DNA of 64,000 nucleotides. Source: Struthio camelus. Lineage: Eukaryota; Chordata; Aves; Struthioniformes; Struthionidae. The stretch spans positions 192,008,247 to 192,072,246 of the forward strand of contig NC_090942.1 of NCBI RefSeq assembly GCF_040807025.1, given 5' to 3'. A program made the translations under genes and the position numbers. Positions 38,201-50,430 of the stretch are shown one piece after another (within the stretch, counting starts at the first letter, position 1; every line of letters starts with the position of its first letter). The notes beneath the pieces are model-generated. The model ran no database searches, was not told the DNA's origin, and saw only the letters and a program-made list of their open reading frames with translations.

Positions 38201-41200
38201 GACCAGCATATGGGCTCATGCTGTACCACCACTTTCTTGTATTACCCACAACTAGTTGCACCTTTTCTGGCAAGCAGTCTTGCCAGGGAGTGAGGCTAGT
38301 GCTCTATGCTCAGAGGGAGCTCAGTACTAGAAGGAAGACAACAGTTGCCTTGTACACATAAGCCTTGCAAGGTTGACCAGCCAGGAAAGGCCATGAGAGC
38401 TACAAATGCAGAAGAACCTCCCAGCTCCTGCTGCCTTCTGCTCTCAGCAGGAATCAGCACTGGGGTCAATACCTCCAACCAGCTATCAGCAGTATCCCAC
38501 TTCTATGCAAAGGTCTGGCTTGCTAGCACACAAGTCAACAGCTCCTGTTCAGCCCCCAACAGCTCCTGAACCAAAGCACCGGTTTGGGGGCACAGTACCC
38601 AGTACCATATTCCATGGCTTAGTAGTCCTGTCTCTAGCCCTTTCGGATTAAGAAGCCCTCACTTTTTGGGAGACACATCCTAACGGGACGGAAGTGTTGA
38701 GGCAGAGTCTCGGTTTGGTTGGGAACACAGGACTGGGGAGATCTCCTGAAGGCACTTTCTTACTTGTTGGATCTGTCTCATGGTGCCACAGGCCTCCCTC
38801 CATCACTTGAAATCCAGGGTAGCAGGTGGACAGTTATTTCAGGAATACCCTTGATTTTTTCTCATCTCCCCACTCAATTTGATGAAGGATGCTAATCCCA
38901 TCCTGAGGTATCCCAGGTGTCCCTCCTTCAGGGGGTAAATATTACTCACCCTTGCAAACTGCCCTCCTGGAGCCAGCAGCTATGCTCTGGGCAGCGCAGC
39001 ACGGGAACATCACGCTGCCAAAGTTTGGGTTTTTTGCACCTTTCCTCAAACAGTGACAAGAACAGAATTTTACTTTTGCTGCTAAAGATGCTCCCCAGGC
39101 TTCTGGTTTGAAGCATGTTGCCAAGGTCTAGAGAGCTTCGTGCTACAGGGATGCCAGTACAGAGGATAAGAACTCATAAAGCGTCTGAGAAATAGACAAG
39201 AATCTGCTTCAAAAGTTAATAAAGAAGGTGATCTGGAAGATAACCTTTGGCTCTCCTGGGTGGTTGGGTTCTTGTTCATAAAAAAAAAAAACTCACGCAC
39301 ATTTTAGATATTGTTTTCAGCTGTGAGAAAAAGAATACTGTAAAGGTAAGGACTTTGCTGAAAGTGAATGGGGGGCAGGGACGAGAAGAAGGAAGGAAGG
39401 AAGGAAGAAAAAGACAAAGAGTTGAGCTAAACATGAGGTCTTCTTGCCCAGGGAGACTCCATGCACATGCACTCACATGGATATGCATTGCAGCCAAAAG
39501 CTCTTCTCTGGCTCTGGCAAAGCTGACATCTGATGTAGCCTCACGCCTAAAACCATCCAATCCTGCCCGACTGTCCACAGCAGCTTTGCACTTCTCCACA
39601 GACACAAATGGCCTGAAATCTGGGTGCTCTGGTCCCAGTGGAGGGAGCAGATTGAAGACAGAAGATCAATATTGTAAGACCCTCTCTTTGGCAAGCAGCT
39701 TGAAGAAGCTCCACCATGCCCAGGGATCTTTGAGTGCCATCACGGTTCCTCAGTTGCACTGATACCAAGTACAGCTTCCCAGGAGGGAAGCAAGCACAGA
39801 AGATACAATATTTTCTCCTCCTTCTCCAGCTTCACTCTTCCTAGATGCTGGGGATCTGTCCCCACAGCCATGTCTTCCCCAAGCATGCTCAGCTTCTTCC
39901 AGCATGGAAGTTTCCAGCTGGAAAGTTTGGATCTGCAGCTCTACTTGAAAATTCTTGTATTTTCATAATAAGGCATCTGAATATTTCTAGCACTATTAAA
40001 TGAGTGATATTTTTTTCCTGCTGTCTAACCTTCTAGGTGGTATCCAGAAATACTCAGACAAATGGATTAGGATTCATATATAGGAAATTCTCAAGTTTCA
40101 CAGGGACATGTAGCAATTCTGAAGAGTTTTGATGGGTAGTTTTCCACACAAACTGATCTGCCTTCAGTTCCCTGGGTTCTTCTTCCTCTGAGCAGAGGGA
40201 TTTAGAAAGAAAAACATCTTGCTAGCTTGACTGCACCTCTGCATGTTGCACCAGGCAGGGCGCTGACTGAACAATAGTGTGAAACTCACTGCTGTCATCC
40301 AGCAGCAGCTTTTCCTTTAAGTGCCACGCATTCTTGTATCAACAAAAATCTTTAATAAAAATAGCAATTAATAGAGGAAGCACCTAATATGCTCATGTGT
40401 GCTTTCTCTCTCATGTGCTGTGTTGCCTCCCCTACAATAGCCACACATTTCCTAACAATTCCTTCATTATTAAGTCCTTCTTAATAATGCTGCCTCTGTG
40501 CATTGGCTTCAGGTTTCATTATTTCTTTCTTTTTTCCAAGAGAAGTTACATTCCCTCTGCCTTTTTCCAAGACCCACATTAGAATATTGGGCTAATAATT
40601 TCAGTTTGCATTAGCTCTTTCAGATGATAACCCACAGCCTCCTTGGAACAGAAGAGCCATAGCTTTCAATCACCATATTGGACAGTTGTTGCTTGGCTGC
40701 TCTTAAAGAGAAAATCAGCCTGAAAGTGCATATAGTCGTGCAGTCCAGTCCTCATACCATTTAGCACCTTATTTTATTATTCATAAATAATTACCTCCTG
40801 CAGCGTAGTCTGAAGCCAGTAGATAACTCTTAGATCTACCATACTGGTGCATGAAGTATAGCACAGAGTCCTCATCACCAAGACCCTTAGAAGAAGCTTT
40901 TAGGGATGAACTTGCACGTTGCTGATGGAAGTTGGTGTTGGGGACAATAATGGGAGTTCTAAGAAATAAGTGATAACAGGAACGATGATGAATTAAAATT
41001 AATTTATTTAACCCTACAAGAATTTGACCCAAGTTTTTTGCCCATTTTTTCTTTCCTAGAAACTAGAGATTTCTCATTTCAATTATTAACTGTGAATCTT
41101 TTAACACTTGAGTGAAAATTGCATTGATTTTATATACAGGGCCCCACAAGCTCTGTGTGACAAAGGTTTCTGTGAAACTCTAGCAGAGCAGCTTAGAAAA

Positions 41201-44200
41201 CTTCCAGTAACACTAAGTGCATTAAAAATGGAGTTTTTACTTAATAAAATATGAAACGAATAATGCCGTCAGAACAGTATTCCTTGTGCTATTAATCTGA
41301 TGATAAGTTTAATTAACTTAATGCTGTCCTAAATTTTAATTTTTCATGTGCTGCAAAATCTCAGAATAGAAATGCCAAAGGGCATTACAGAAGTTTTAAA
41401 GAAATCACTGGGTGTTTCTGCAGGTGAACAGGAGATGGCTGGGGTTCTTGGGAATTGTAAGATATGGGTGACTATGCAGCAGATTGGAGTAGGAACTTTG
41501 GTCTCCTGGATATTCCAAAATAGCCAGTTATAAAACAACACACAAGACTGTCACTGAAAATAATCAGGATTTCTTTCTTCTAGGAGCTGAAGTAAGTTGA
41601 GGTGTATTGGGGCAATACACGGTATTCCACAACCTTTTGCCTCAGGCAGGTTCAGACTGAGACATATGTCATTGGGGTCATATAATAATTATTGTTCCAC
41701 TGAAAATTTACATTTCTGAGCCCATTTTGGTGGATGACTGATCATAAAGTCTGTAAACCCGACAGGTATAAACAGGCAGCATGAATGGCATTTTTAATGA
41801 GTAGAATCTCCAAAAGAAACCATGGTCTAGCAGCAAGGATCCTCATTAATGAAATGGTTTCCTTCCAGCTGATCAAATGTGAGTGTCCCTCTGATGTGTT
41901 CTCTGAGCTTAGAGTGATGCAGTGACCTTACAGGTTTTATTTCATGGATGATTTGGCCATAGGGTTGCGTTCATAAACCTATAGCTGGCTCTGGAGTCCT
42001 GGTGTACCTATGTCAAGCTGCTGTAGATCTACTGGGGGAAGATTTTCATTCTTTCTCCAGGCAGTGAGATGCATCCCAGGTAGAAACATCCAGGAAATTA
42101 CCTTTTTTCTGTATATTTATTTGGCAGTGCCCCAAGTGTAGCGGGCTGGAGCCAGTTTACCCTTACACAAAGGGCTAGAGCCTGACTGTCTTGAATCAAA
42201 AGAGCCCCGAGGTGGTCAAACGGCTGTCAGTCATGGACAAAGGCACCAAAGACAGGAGAGACCAAGGCAAACACAGAATAACTCTGTCTAGCCACAGCTA
42301 GTTGTTGAACAGTTCAGTAAATCTGAATGCATAAAATATACCACTGTGCATCATGCAATTTTTTTCCTGGATTTTCTGTTGCGTGAATGAGAAACATAGT
42401 CTGCACGGCTGTCTTGCAGATCTGCTTTCTAGAAGACTTTCCCCATTTCCTCAAAGTTTCCGTTGGTAAATTAAGTAGCTGTGCTGCTGGCCAGCTGCCA
42501 AGCAGTTCTTTTCATTTGCAACCACAAAACAGGATCCTTCTAAATAGGAGCTGTCACTGACAGCAGAGAAAAGACTTTTGTCTGAAAAATAGCACAGTCG
42601 GTTCTTCAGGGAACCAGCCCTCTTGCCCTGGTTTTCCACACCAGTGGAGCACAGTTCCACCATCCTAGCACACATCTGCCTTGGTGGGTTTTGATTCCCA
42701 GACTTCATTCTTCCAACATCAGAAAAAGATGACTGGTCCCGGCCTGCAGTTGGATGGTGGGCCCCTGTTACCAAGGTCCTCTGGAGAGCGCAGTTGCACT
42801 GTGAAGGAGAAAAGCCACCCCAGCCTCCCTGTTACCCTGTCACAGTATATCCCTTAAAGACTGGGCTGGCTTGGCAAGAAGTTATTTAGCCCCAGCCTGG
42901 GGATTATTTCCATAAGGCAAGTGATTACCAGCATGCCTGGTCTCAACTAGGAACTAGTGATAAACCACTTGCATTAATTCTACTTACTGTATCAGGTGTG
43001 ATTGAGAGCTGATACAGTGATAGGAAACATAAGGTCATGTACATAGACAAGTTTCACTTTGAGATTTCCACCTTGCTTCATCAAGGAGGAAAGAACCTTT
43101 TAACTCTCGGTGGATTAATGATTTGTTAATAAACTCTTCGAGTACATGACAGGGTATCTGATCTGCCACAGGAGCACATAGGCTCCCTATGGAGAAGGCA
43201 CAACCTTCACTGTGGATTAAGGATCCATCAGAAATGGGGCGAAGAAAGGACCTGAAGAAGGTTTGAATCTGAAGGGGACCCCGTGGAGACTTCCAAGAAG
43301 GGCTTGAAAACAAGCATATTTAAACAGCCCGGGACTGCAAAGGGTGAACTGGGCAAGCAAGCAGGGCAAAACACAGAGTAGGAAGGAGAAATGATCTTTA
43401 AAAAGTCAGCAAAATGTATTTTTCTTTTACTTCCATAACTTGTATCTTTATAAACCTGTATAATTGACTTCTCCAGTTTGGGTCCAATACCTAGCTACTT
43501 TTCGTTGCTTTCACTAGAACCTGGCTTGACTTTTGGGCGATTTCCTTCAGTTTTCACCAGCACAGGGACATTTATAACTGAAATTTTGAGGGTATTCATG
43601 CAAAACATGATCTCTTCCAGGCAGCTACAGGCATCACATCTCCACCTGGCTAGAAGGGCTGGTTATAGCCCTAGTGGAGATGTGTCTCTCTGAGGACAGG
43701 GGCCTAACTTGGGAGATCTCAGACACCTTTGGAAAACCTGGAGCGAGAGCCTTCCTCTGAATTACCCTTTGATCAAACTCAGTTTTCCCCTCTGATTAGC
43801 TTGCCTTCTGCAGCCGAAGTTAGCTTTCTATCCCTTCCCCCTCCCAGTATGGCATTTACTTGCAGGCATAGGCAGCTAAATGCATTACAGTCCTGTCTGA
43901 AATGCCCTCAGCAGAATTTGAAAATCTTTATAGTGAATATATTTTAACTCAGCAACATTTAAGCTTGCTCTGTCATACGCAACACAAAACCTACCTATAG
44001 CATGGCTTTGACTTATGCATTTCAAACAATTCTATTTGCAGAGTTACAATAGCACTGTTTTTCCTTAAAATAAATGATTGTTACTTTTTTTTAATTTATT
44101 CTCTTAATTTAGTTCCTTTTTTCTGGATGCTGATAGGTATTCCTTCTCCTCATTGCTTCTGCGGGAAGGTGAACAGCTCCCTCAAGTGCCCCATTCAGTT

Positions 44201-45068
44201 CCTTATCTGGAGGAAAAGCGTACCTGACAGTTCCCTTGGGAGTCCCTCTTTCTGTTCTGTGATTCAAATTGCTCCTTATGACCCAGCAGCTGGATTATGA
44301 ACCCAAAACAGAGCCCAGGAGAGCAATTATTCAAGCTGTAGACTTTCCCTCCCTCCTGTTCAAGTACAACAGAAGCAGGAAAAAATGATCATTCAACAGT
44401 TTGGAAGTTTGGAGAAGGAGAGCAGGTCTCTTAGTTGGCAAAAAAAAAAAAAGCTAAGAATATGTTTAAAATAAAAATGTCATTGCAATATTTTTTTCTG
44501 TCTCTCATTTTGAAAACTTCCACCCAGTGAAAACTGATGTTACAGATATCAGATGTGTGAGAACCCCAGGCTTCAAACTAGCTCCTCCTGGTCCAGTAGG
44601 AAATACTGGTAAAATAGATATGATAAATAAAAGATAGACCTAAAAATGAAGTTTATTTCACTGGAAAAGTATTTTTTGATTCAAGCTGAATTTACCAAAA
44701 CACAAGTAAGTCTTTTTCAAAAAGACTCCTTTCACCCAACAATCCAGCAGCTAGAAAGCTCGCCCAGCCTGCGAGAGACATGCAGATCAGCCCTGGTAGT
44801 CTGACAGTGTCCCAGGTGGTACTGTACAGAAGACTGTAAGGAAAGTGTCTCTGTCCTGGTCAGACTGGCTATGGCTATGCTGGTAAAGTCAACAGTGCAG
44901 GGAACGTTCCTGGGCACGGCAACCTGATCGCCTGCACTATTAAACTGTCATAACTGCTCCTTTTCATGCTTTTGACCCACTAATTCCTACTCTCCAGAGC
45001 AATTCACAGGCCTTATCTATGAGTTAGTGCAGGTGAGGAAACGTTCCCAATAGGCAGGTTGGATGTAA
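35281..45068. other. Gene-free intergenic stretch of nearly 10 kb
   Basis: No gene or interspersed repeat was recognised. Simple repeats are a GGAA run (39385-39410), an A-run (39280-39291) and another near 44441-44452. Open frames such as 35944-36291 plus (115 codons) and 39247-39762 plus (171 codons) overlap shadows on the other strand and show no known motifs. Older, unrecognisable repeats may be present. Confidence 0.4.
39385..39410. repeat. (GGAA)n simple repeat
   Basis: About five units of GGAA/GAAG in a purine-rich tract, too short to suggest more than a microsatellite. Confidence 0.85.
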
Positions 45069-46305
45069 CAGAATCACAGAGTCACGAGGTTGAAAGGTAC
45101 AGCTGGAGAGCGTCTAGTGCAATACCCTTACTCAGTCCAGGTCAGCTAAAGCAGGTTGCTTGGGACATTGTCCAGTCAGACTTTGAGCATCTACAAGGAT
45201 GGAGACTCCACAGCCTCCCTGGACAACCTGTCTCAGTGTTTGATCACCTCACAGTAAAAAATTTTCTCATGTTCAGATGGAATTTCCTATGTTTCAGTTT
45301 GTGCCTATTGCCTTTTGTTCTGTCACTGGGCACCAATGAAAAGAGTCTAGCTCTATCTTCTTTACTCCCCTCCATCAGGGATTTATACACACTGATAAGA
45401 TATCCCTGAGCCTTCTCTTCTCCAAGCTGATCAGTCCCAGCTCTCTCAGCCTCTCCTTGTATGTCAGATGTTTCAGTCCCTCCGTTATTTTCGTGGCCTT
45501 TCGCTGAACTCAGTCCTGCATGTCCATGTCTCTCTTGTACCAAGAAGCTCAGAACCAGGCAGAGCACTCCAGGTGTGGCCTTACCAAAGCTGAGTAGAGG
45601 GGAATGATCACCTCCCTCAATCTGCCAGCAACACTATCTAACGCAGCCCAGGATGCCTTTGGCCTTCTTTACTGCAAGTGTATATTGCTGGCCCATGGTC
45701 AGCTTGATATCCACCAGGACCCCCAGGTCCTTTTCTCCGCAGAGCTGCTTATCAACCAGTCAGTCCCCAGACTGTACTAGTGCATGGGGTTCTTCCTTCC
45801 CAGGCGCAGGACCCTGCACTTGCCTCTGTTGAACTTCATGGGGTTCCCCTCTGTCCATCTCCCCAGCATGTCCAGGTCCCTCTGAACGGCAGCACAGCCT
45901 TCTGCGGTATCAGCCACTTCTCCCAGTTTTGAATCATTGGCAAACTTGCTGAGGAGGCAAGTGACCTTCATCCAGGTCACTGAGGAGTAAGTTGAACAAG
46001 ACTGGACCCAGTACTGACCCCTAGGGGACCATGCTAGCTACAGGCCTCCTACTAGACTCTGTGCCACTGATGATAACCCTCTGAGCTCTGCCATTCAGCC
46101 AGTTCTCAATTCACCTCACAGTCTACTTAATCTAGTCCATATTTCATCAGTTTCTCTATAAGGATTTTATGTGCGACAGAGTATCAGAAGCCTTGCTAAA
46201 GTCAAGAAGAACAATATCCACTACTCTCCCCTTGTCCACCATGCTCACATCATCCTTTTATCATAGGAGGCTGGCTGGCTGGCCAAGCATGATTTCTTGA
46301 CTGTG
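45069..46305 (-). mobile_element. CR1 LINE, 5'-truncated copy of about 1.24 kb
   Basis: The complement ends in a degraded ATTCTGTG tail at 45069-45085. Minus-strand ORF2 blocks are readable: the RT core block reads FANDSKLGE (codons at 45933-45944 for FAND), where the usual reading is FADD, so the first catalytic Asp is Asn. A basic 'KCRVLRLGRKNPMH' block and the C-terminal part follow in other frames. Many frameshifts are present. It is more diverged than the copy at 18071-19437 and is non-functional. Confidence 0.93.
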
Positions 46306-49300
46306 CTCCCTCTGTTTTGGAGGGTGAGAGGACTGAATGGTATGGGCACGGACTATGCCATGCCAGTTGGCCTCAGAGCCAGTGAGAAGTCTCGTAGCAT
46401 TTAACTGAGTAGTAGATATGTAGCCACAATGGTTTATGGTTTGCTCTTAGGGAAGAGTTTCCCTGGAGCAAGCATAGATGTGTGCTGCACTTGTTTGCTG
46501 TTCAGATAGAGCAAACAGGGACAAGATACGTCTCCGCTTGTTCAATTGCAGCCTAGCATTTGTGTGAACTTGGGGCGCTTGGTTTATTTTCATTATCACT
46601 CCAAAGATAATCCACTTGCTCAGCATGTGCTCATACATGTGAATGCCTCTATGCAGGAGACAGATTTAAAGCGTCAAGAAAAGGAATTTGCTGAAGAAAA
46701 TCTGACTTTAGAAAGTGAACAGGAGCTCAATCTTAGATTCAGTAAAGGTTTCAGGTATTTGAACAGACAAAAGGACATGGAGATGAAGGCAAGTGTCAAA
46801 ACTACTGTGCATTACTGCTTTTGACCTTAATCGGTTAGAGCACTTATATTCTCTAATGGATTAAAAATTCGTCTGGGCAGTGCTATGTTTTCAGTCACTC
46901 AGCATCCATCATCTACTCTCAGCTCCAGTACCGGGGCAAGAGACTTCCCTCTTAGCTCACTTGATTTCTTCTGAGCCAATTTTTGGTTCCCAATGGCAGC
47001 CACAGCGCTGCTCAGTTGCTTCATATTCACGTGTGCAAAGGCTGTCTTCTGAGGTAGCTTGTGCTGCAAACACAAGTGAGTAGATTAAGGAGAGCTCTTA
47101 CAAGGTGTGGACTGGGATTGTCAAAACCATTCTCTGCAGCCTGCTTTCCATCTGCCAAATGCTTTGTTGGGATTTTAACTTTCCAGGCTGCATCCAACTA
47201 AAAAACAAGATAGCCTATTTATTCCAAGGAATCAAGGCCCTATAGCTCACACTGGAGGCAGGAGATGGCTCCTGAAACCACTGAAAAGCTCCAGTCTCTG
47301 GTGGCTCCCTACCACTTTGCCTTTAGCAAGTGCTGCATCCACTGCCCCTCTTGAAATGGGGAAAATTTCTTCAGAACGATCTAATATGAACTTATGCAAA
47401 TTACTGAACATTAAAAGATACTGAAGGCAGAGGACATGAAAACAGATAAGAGCCTCAAATAGAGGCTGTATATTAATGTGGGGTCCAATGGATGAGACAA
47501 CTATAAGGCACTTCTGAATGTTCAACACAAAGCCACACCACCCCTGTAGCTGTGGGCTAATCTAACTCCCTCTGAGTACGTGTGTCAATTGGTGACAATC
47601 CTTAAATAGAGAAAGTACTCTGTACAGCTCATTACTGGATCTGGTATGAGAAGCTGTACTGATACTGATAGTACTGATGAGACTGAGTAATTACGGGCAG
47701 GGACTAGTAAAACCCAGATACTTGCAACTGACTTGCAATTTTCCAAGCATTGTTAATGGACAGATCTGTCACAAAGACAGATTAGCCTCTGTGACATACT
47801 TGAATCAATGAGAGGGCAAATTACTGCATGCATAATACAGAGCAATGCAATATAAACTGTATAAAAGGGGAGCCAAAGCTCTCCGCTTTTGGACCATTAG
47901 CTGACACGATGCCATGTTCTCCCTGCCCCAGCTCTTGCTTGCATTCAACATGCCAGTGCTCTGCTGCTAGACACAATGCTTGAATGAGGGAAATCTGAGC
48001 CCTACAGTTGTGCCATCCAGCTGAGTTGGTGCCCAGGGAGAGCAAGGACTCTGGCTGGCAGGACAAGCAGACCTCTCAGACAGCCAACAGCCCTCGGAAA
48101 AGGACGTAGCTTCCCACAGTGAAGGACAGCAGAGCTGCACATCGCAACGTGAACTGGGAGACTGCCGTAAAACTTTCAGACAGTGCAAGCCAAATTTGCT
48201 TTAATTATACCTAAAAATTACCTAGTAACAGTTCCTCGATTGCTTCAGCACAAAGCCTCCTCCTCTTCATAGTCTGCATATTATTTTCTTTTTTTGCCAA
48301 CACAGTTCCCTCTCCACTCAAATCCTCTGTAATTAGGCGGTGCAGACTAGGTTTTTGAGAGCAGCAGTCTTGGGGGACTTGAAACAAAAGAATTTAATTT
48401 CTGATATTACAGCTGAAAATTCGAGAGAGGCAACGGCTTTTCACCAATGGCTAGAAACAAGGAAGCATTTCCCAGGAATGAGGTAGGTAGTTCAAGGGAG
48501 AATACAGATCTACATGTCTACTCTGCTAGACACAAGGGGGCCGAGGATCCTTCATAGCCCACACCACTTACTTGTTAGTTTACTGTGTTTCTCTGTTTTG
48601 GACTGCTCCAATCAGCTTTCTCCAAGATATACCTGCCCTGGAGGGAGCTGGCCCAAAGAAGGGTAGACGTGATCCTGTCCCTCAACTTTATTTATGAGTA
48701 TAGACATAACTGTAGAGGCCCAGCTGTTTTGAGTGATACCAGTAAGAGAGAACAAAGCCAGCACAGGATGCAATAAACATAGTTTCCTCAGGAGACTCCT
48801 CAGGAGCATCTCAGCCTTGGGAGTGTGAAGATAAACCTGTGCTGCAGGCTTCACCTGGAAGATGCAGACAAATCCATCCCATTAGCTAAAAATATTCTCT
48901 ATGTCCCATATGAAGGAAAGAAGCTAAGGAACAGTGGGGTAGAGATCCAAGACAGCGAATATATCGAACCCTCCCTAAGTACTGCCCTGGATTCTGCAAG
49001 GGCCCTGATCCTTCAGATAAGACAGTTTAGCCCAGATTCACATGTTTTAAGAGAGTGATTAAGATTCCCTGGGAAGCCTGACGAGAAACTGGTCCTTCCC
49101 AGAGAGGTATCAAAGTCTGACTCATTCAAAATCTCTCATTCATACTAAACAAGGTGGCTGCTAGTGGACCAACAGTACTAATGGAGGTGAAAGTCGGTCA
49201 GATCAAAGTACATAAAAATTGATGACAGGTGTAGGTAAATCAGGAGTTAGGGGAACTCTTTCATGGCCTCATGACTGCCAGCAAGGAAACAATTTCGCAT

Positions 49301-49309
49301 TGTAGTTAA
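46306..49309. other. Intergenic stretch with one exon-like segment
   Basis: No gene was recognised with confidence. One charged 44-codon segment (46657-46788) has an AG acceptor and a GC-type donor and is discussed as a finding. The remainder is unique-looking sequence with short open frames only. Confidence 0.4.
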
Positions 49310-50430
49310 CCATAGAAAAGCAGGGCTGGAACTCCCTCACTGTGGTGAGGGGTCTAACCTACCTCCCCTCTTGAGGCAGGTCAGCACACACCTCATCACG
49401 ACAGGCTCCTCTCTACTCTGTTTCCAAAAGCCTCCACAGGCAAGACCTGGCAGTGTCCCAGGGAAGCTACTCCAGTGCTTACTACTAGAAATCCTTACCG
49501 TTAGAAAGCTTTTCCTAGCATCTAGCCAGAACTAGAACTACTTAAGCCTGTTCCTTGTCCTATCTGCCACAGATAGGGAGCACAGATTATTCCTTAACTC
49601 TCTTTCCAACAGCCTTTTGAAGACTGCCTTCAGTCAGACTGCCTTATCTGCCTTCAGCCATCTCTTCCCTAACCTAAACAGCTCCAGCGTTTTTCTCTTT
49701 CTTCTCCAAGGCCATGTTTTCTAGATCTCTGATCACTCGTCTCGGCCTCGTGTGCATGCAATACCTCTTTCCAGGAACACAGTACTCAAAATCATACATG
49801 TTATTCCACTGAGGATGCTGAGAGGAGCAAGCCTTTTTATTCACCCCCGTAGAAGGTATTCCTTTTCTGCAGTAACATGCCTTAGCTATCACCCCTTCCT
49901 CTTTAGACCTCCTTCTGCAAAATTGCTCTCTGGCCCCTTGTTTCCTGGTGTTTATGCAGGCAGTTATTACAGTCTAGGTGAAGCACCTCATTTTTTTTTT
50001 CCTCTTAAATTACAGTTTTCTGCAGACTCCTTCTGTAGTCTGTCAAAAATAATTTTGACTTCTATTCCTGTCCTCCAATACACTTGCAGCTCCTCCTAGC
50101 TTTACGCTGTGTAAAAATGTAATAAACACATTCTCTCCTTCATCACACATGCTATTAAGAAAAATATAAAATAAAATCAGGCCCAGGACAGATCACAGCA
50201 TAATTTCTCTCCTTGGATCCTTCCACTCTGCAGTGAACCACTACTTCCTGACTGTGGTTTCATCAAACCAAGCTCTCTAGATTGCATAGGAAAATGGTGC
50301 ATTGGAAGGTGCCAGAAGCTTCACAAAACTCAAGCAGTGTAACACCCACCACTTCCCTTTTATCTAGGGGGCCTATTACTCTGCTACAGAAGGAAATCAG
50401 ATGGTTTGATGCAAGTCATCTAAGAACATC
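49310..50430 (-). mobile_element. Ancient CR1-type LINE relic, about 1.1 kb
   Basis: The plus strand reads in order through words typical of old amniote CR1 consensus sequences in reverse: aaccatagaaaagcagggct; gtttccaaaagcctccacag; ttaccgttagaaagcttttc; ccttgtcctatctgccacag; gccatgttttctagatctct; cctgtcctccaatacacttg; tcaggcccaggacagatcac; aggaaatcagatggtttgat. The alignment (by memory) covers the 3' end and part of ORF2. All frames are destroyed by indels. Divergence is far higher than for the other CR1 copies, implying an insertion that may predate the bird radiation. The ends are approximate. Confidence 0.75.

Noticed and set aside
39247..39762. 171-codon plus-strand open frame
   Set aside because: It crosses an A-run and a GGAA repeat, overlaps three open frames on the other strand and has no protein-like motif.
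49752..50099. 115-codon plus-strand open frame
   Set aside because: It runs antisense through the ancient CR1 relic and is not a gene.
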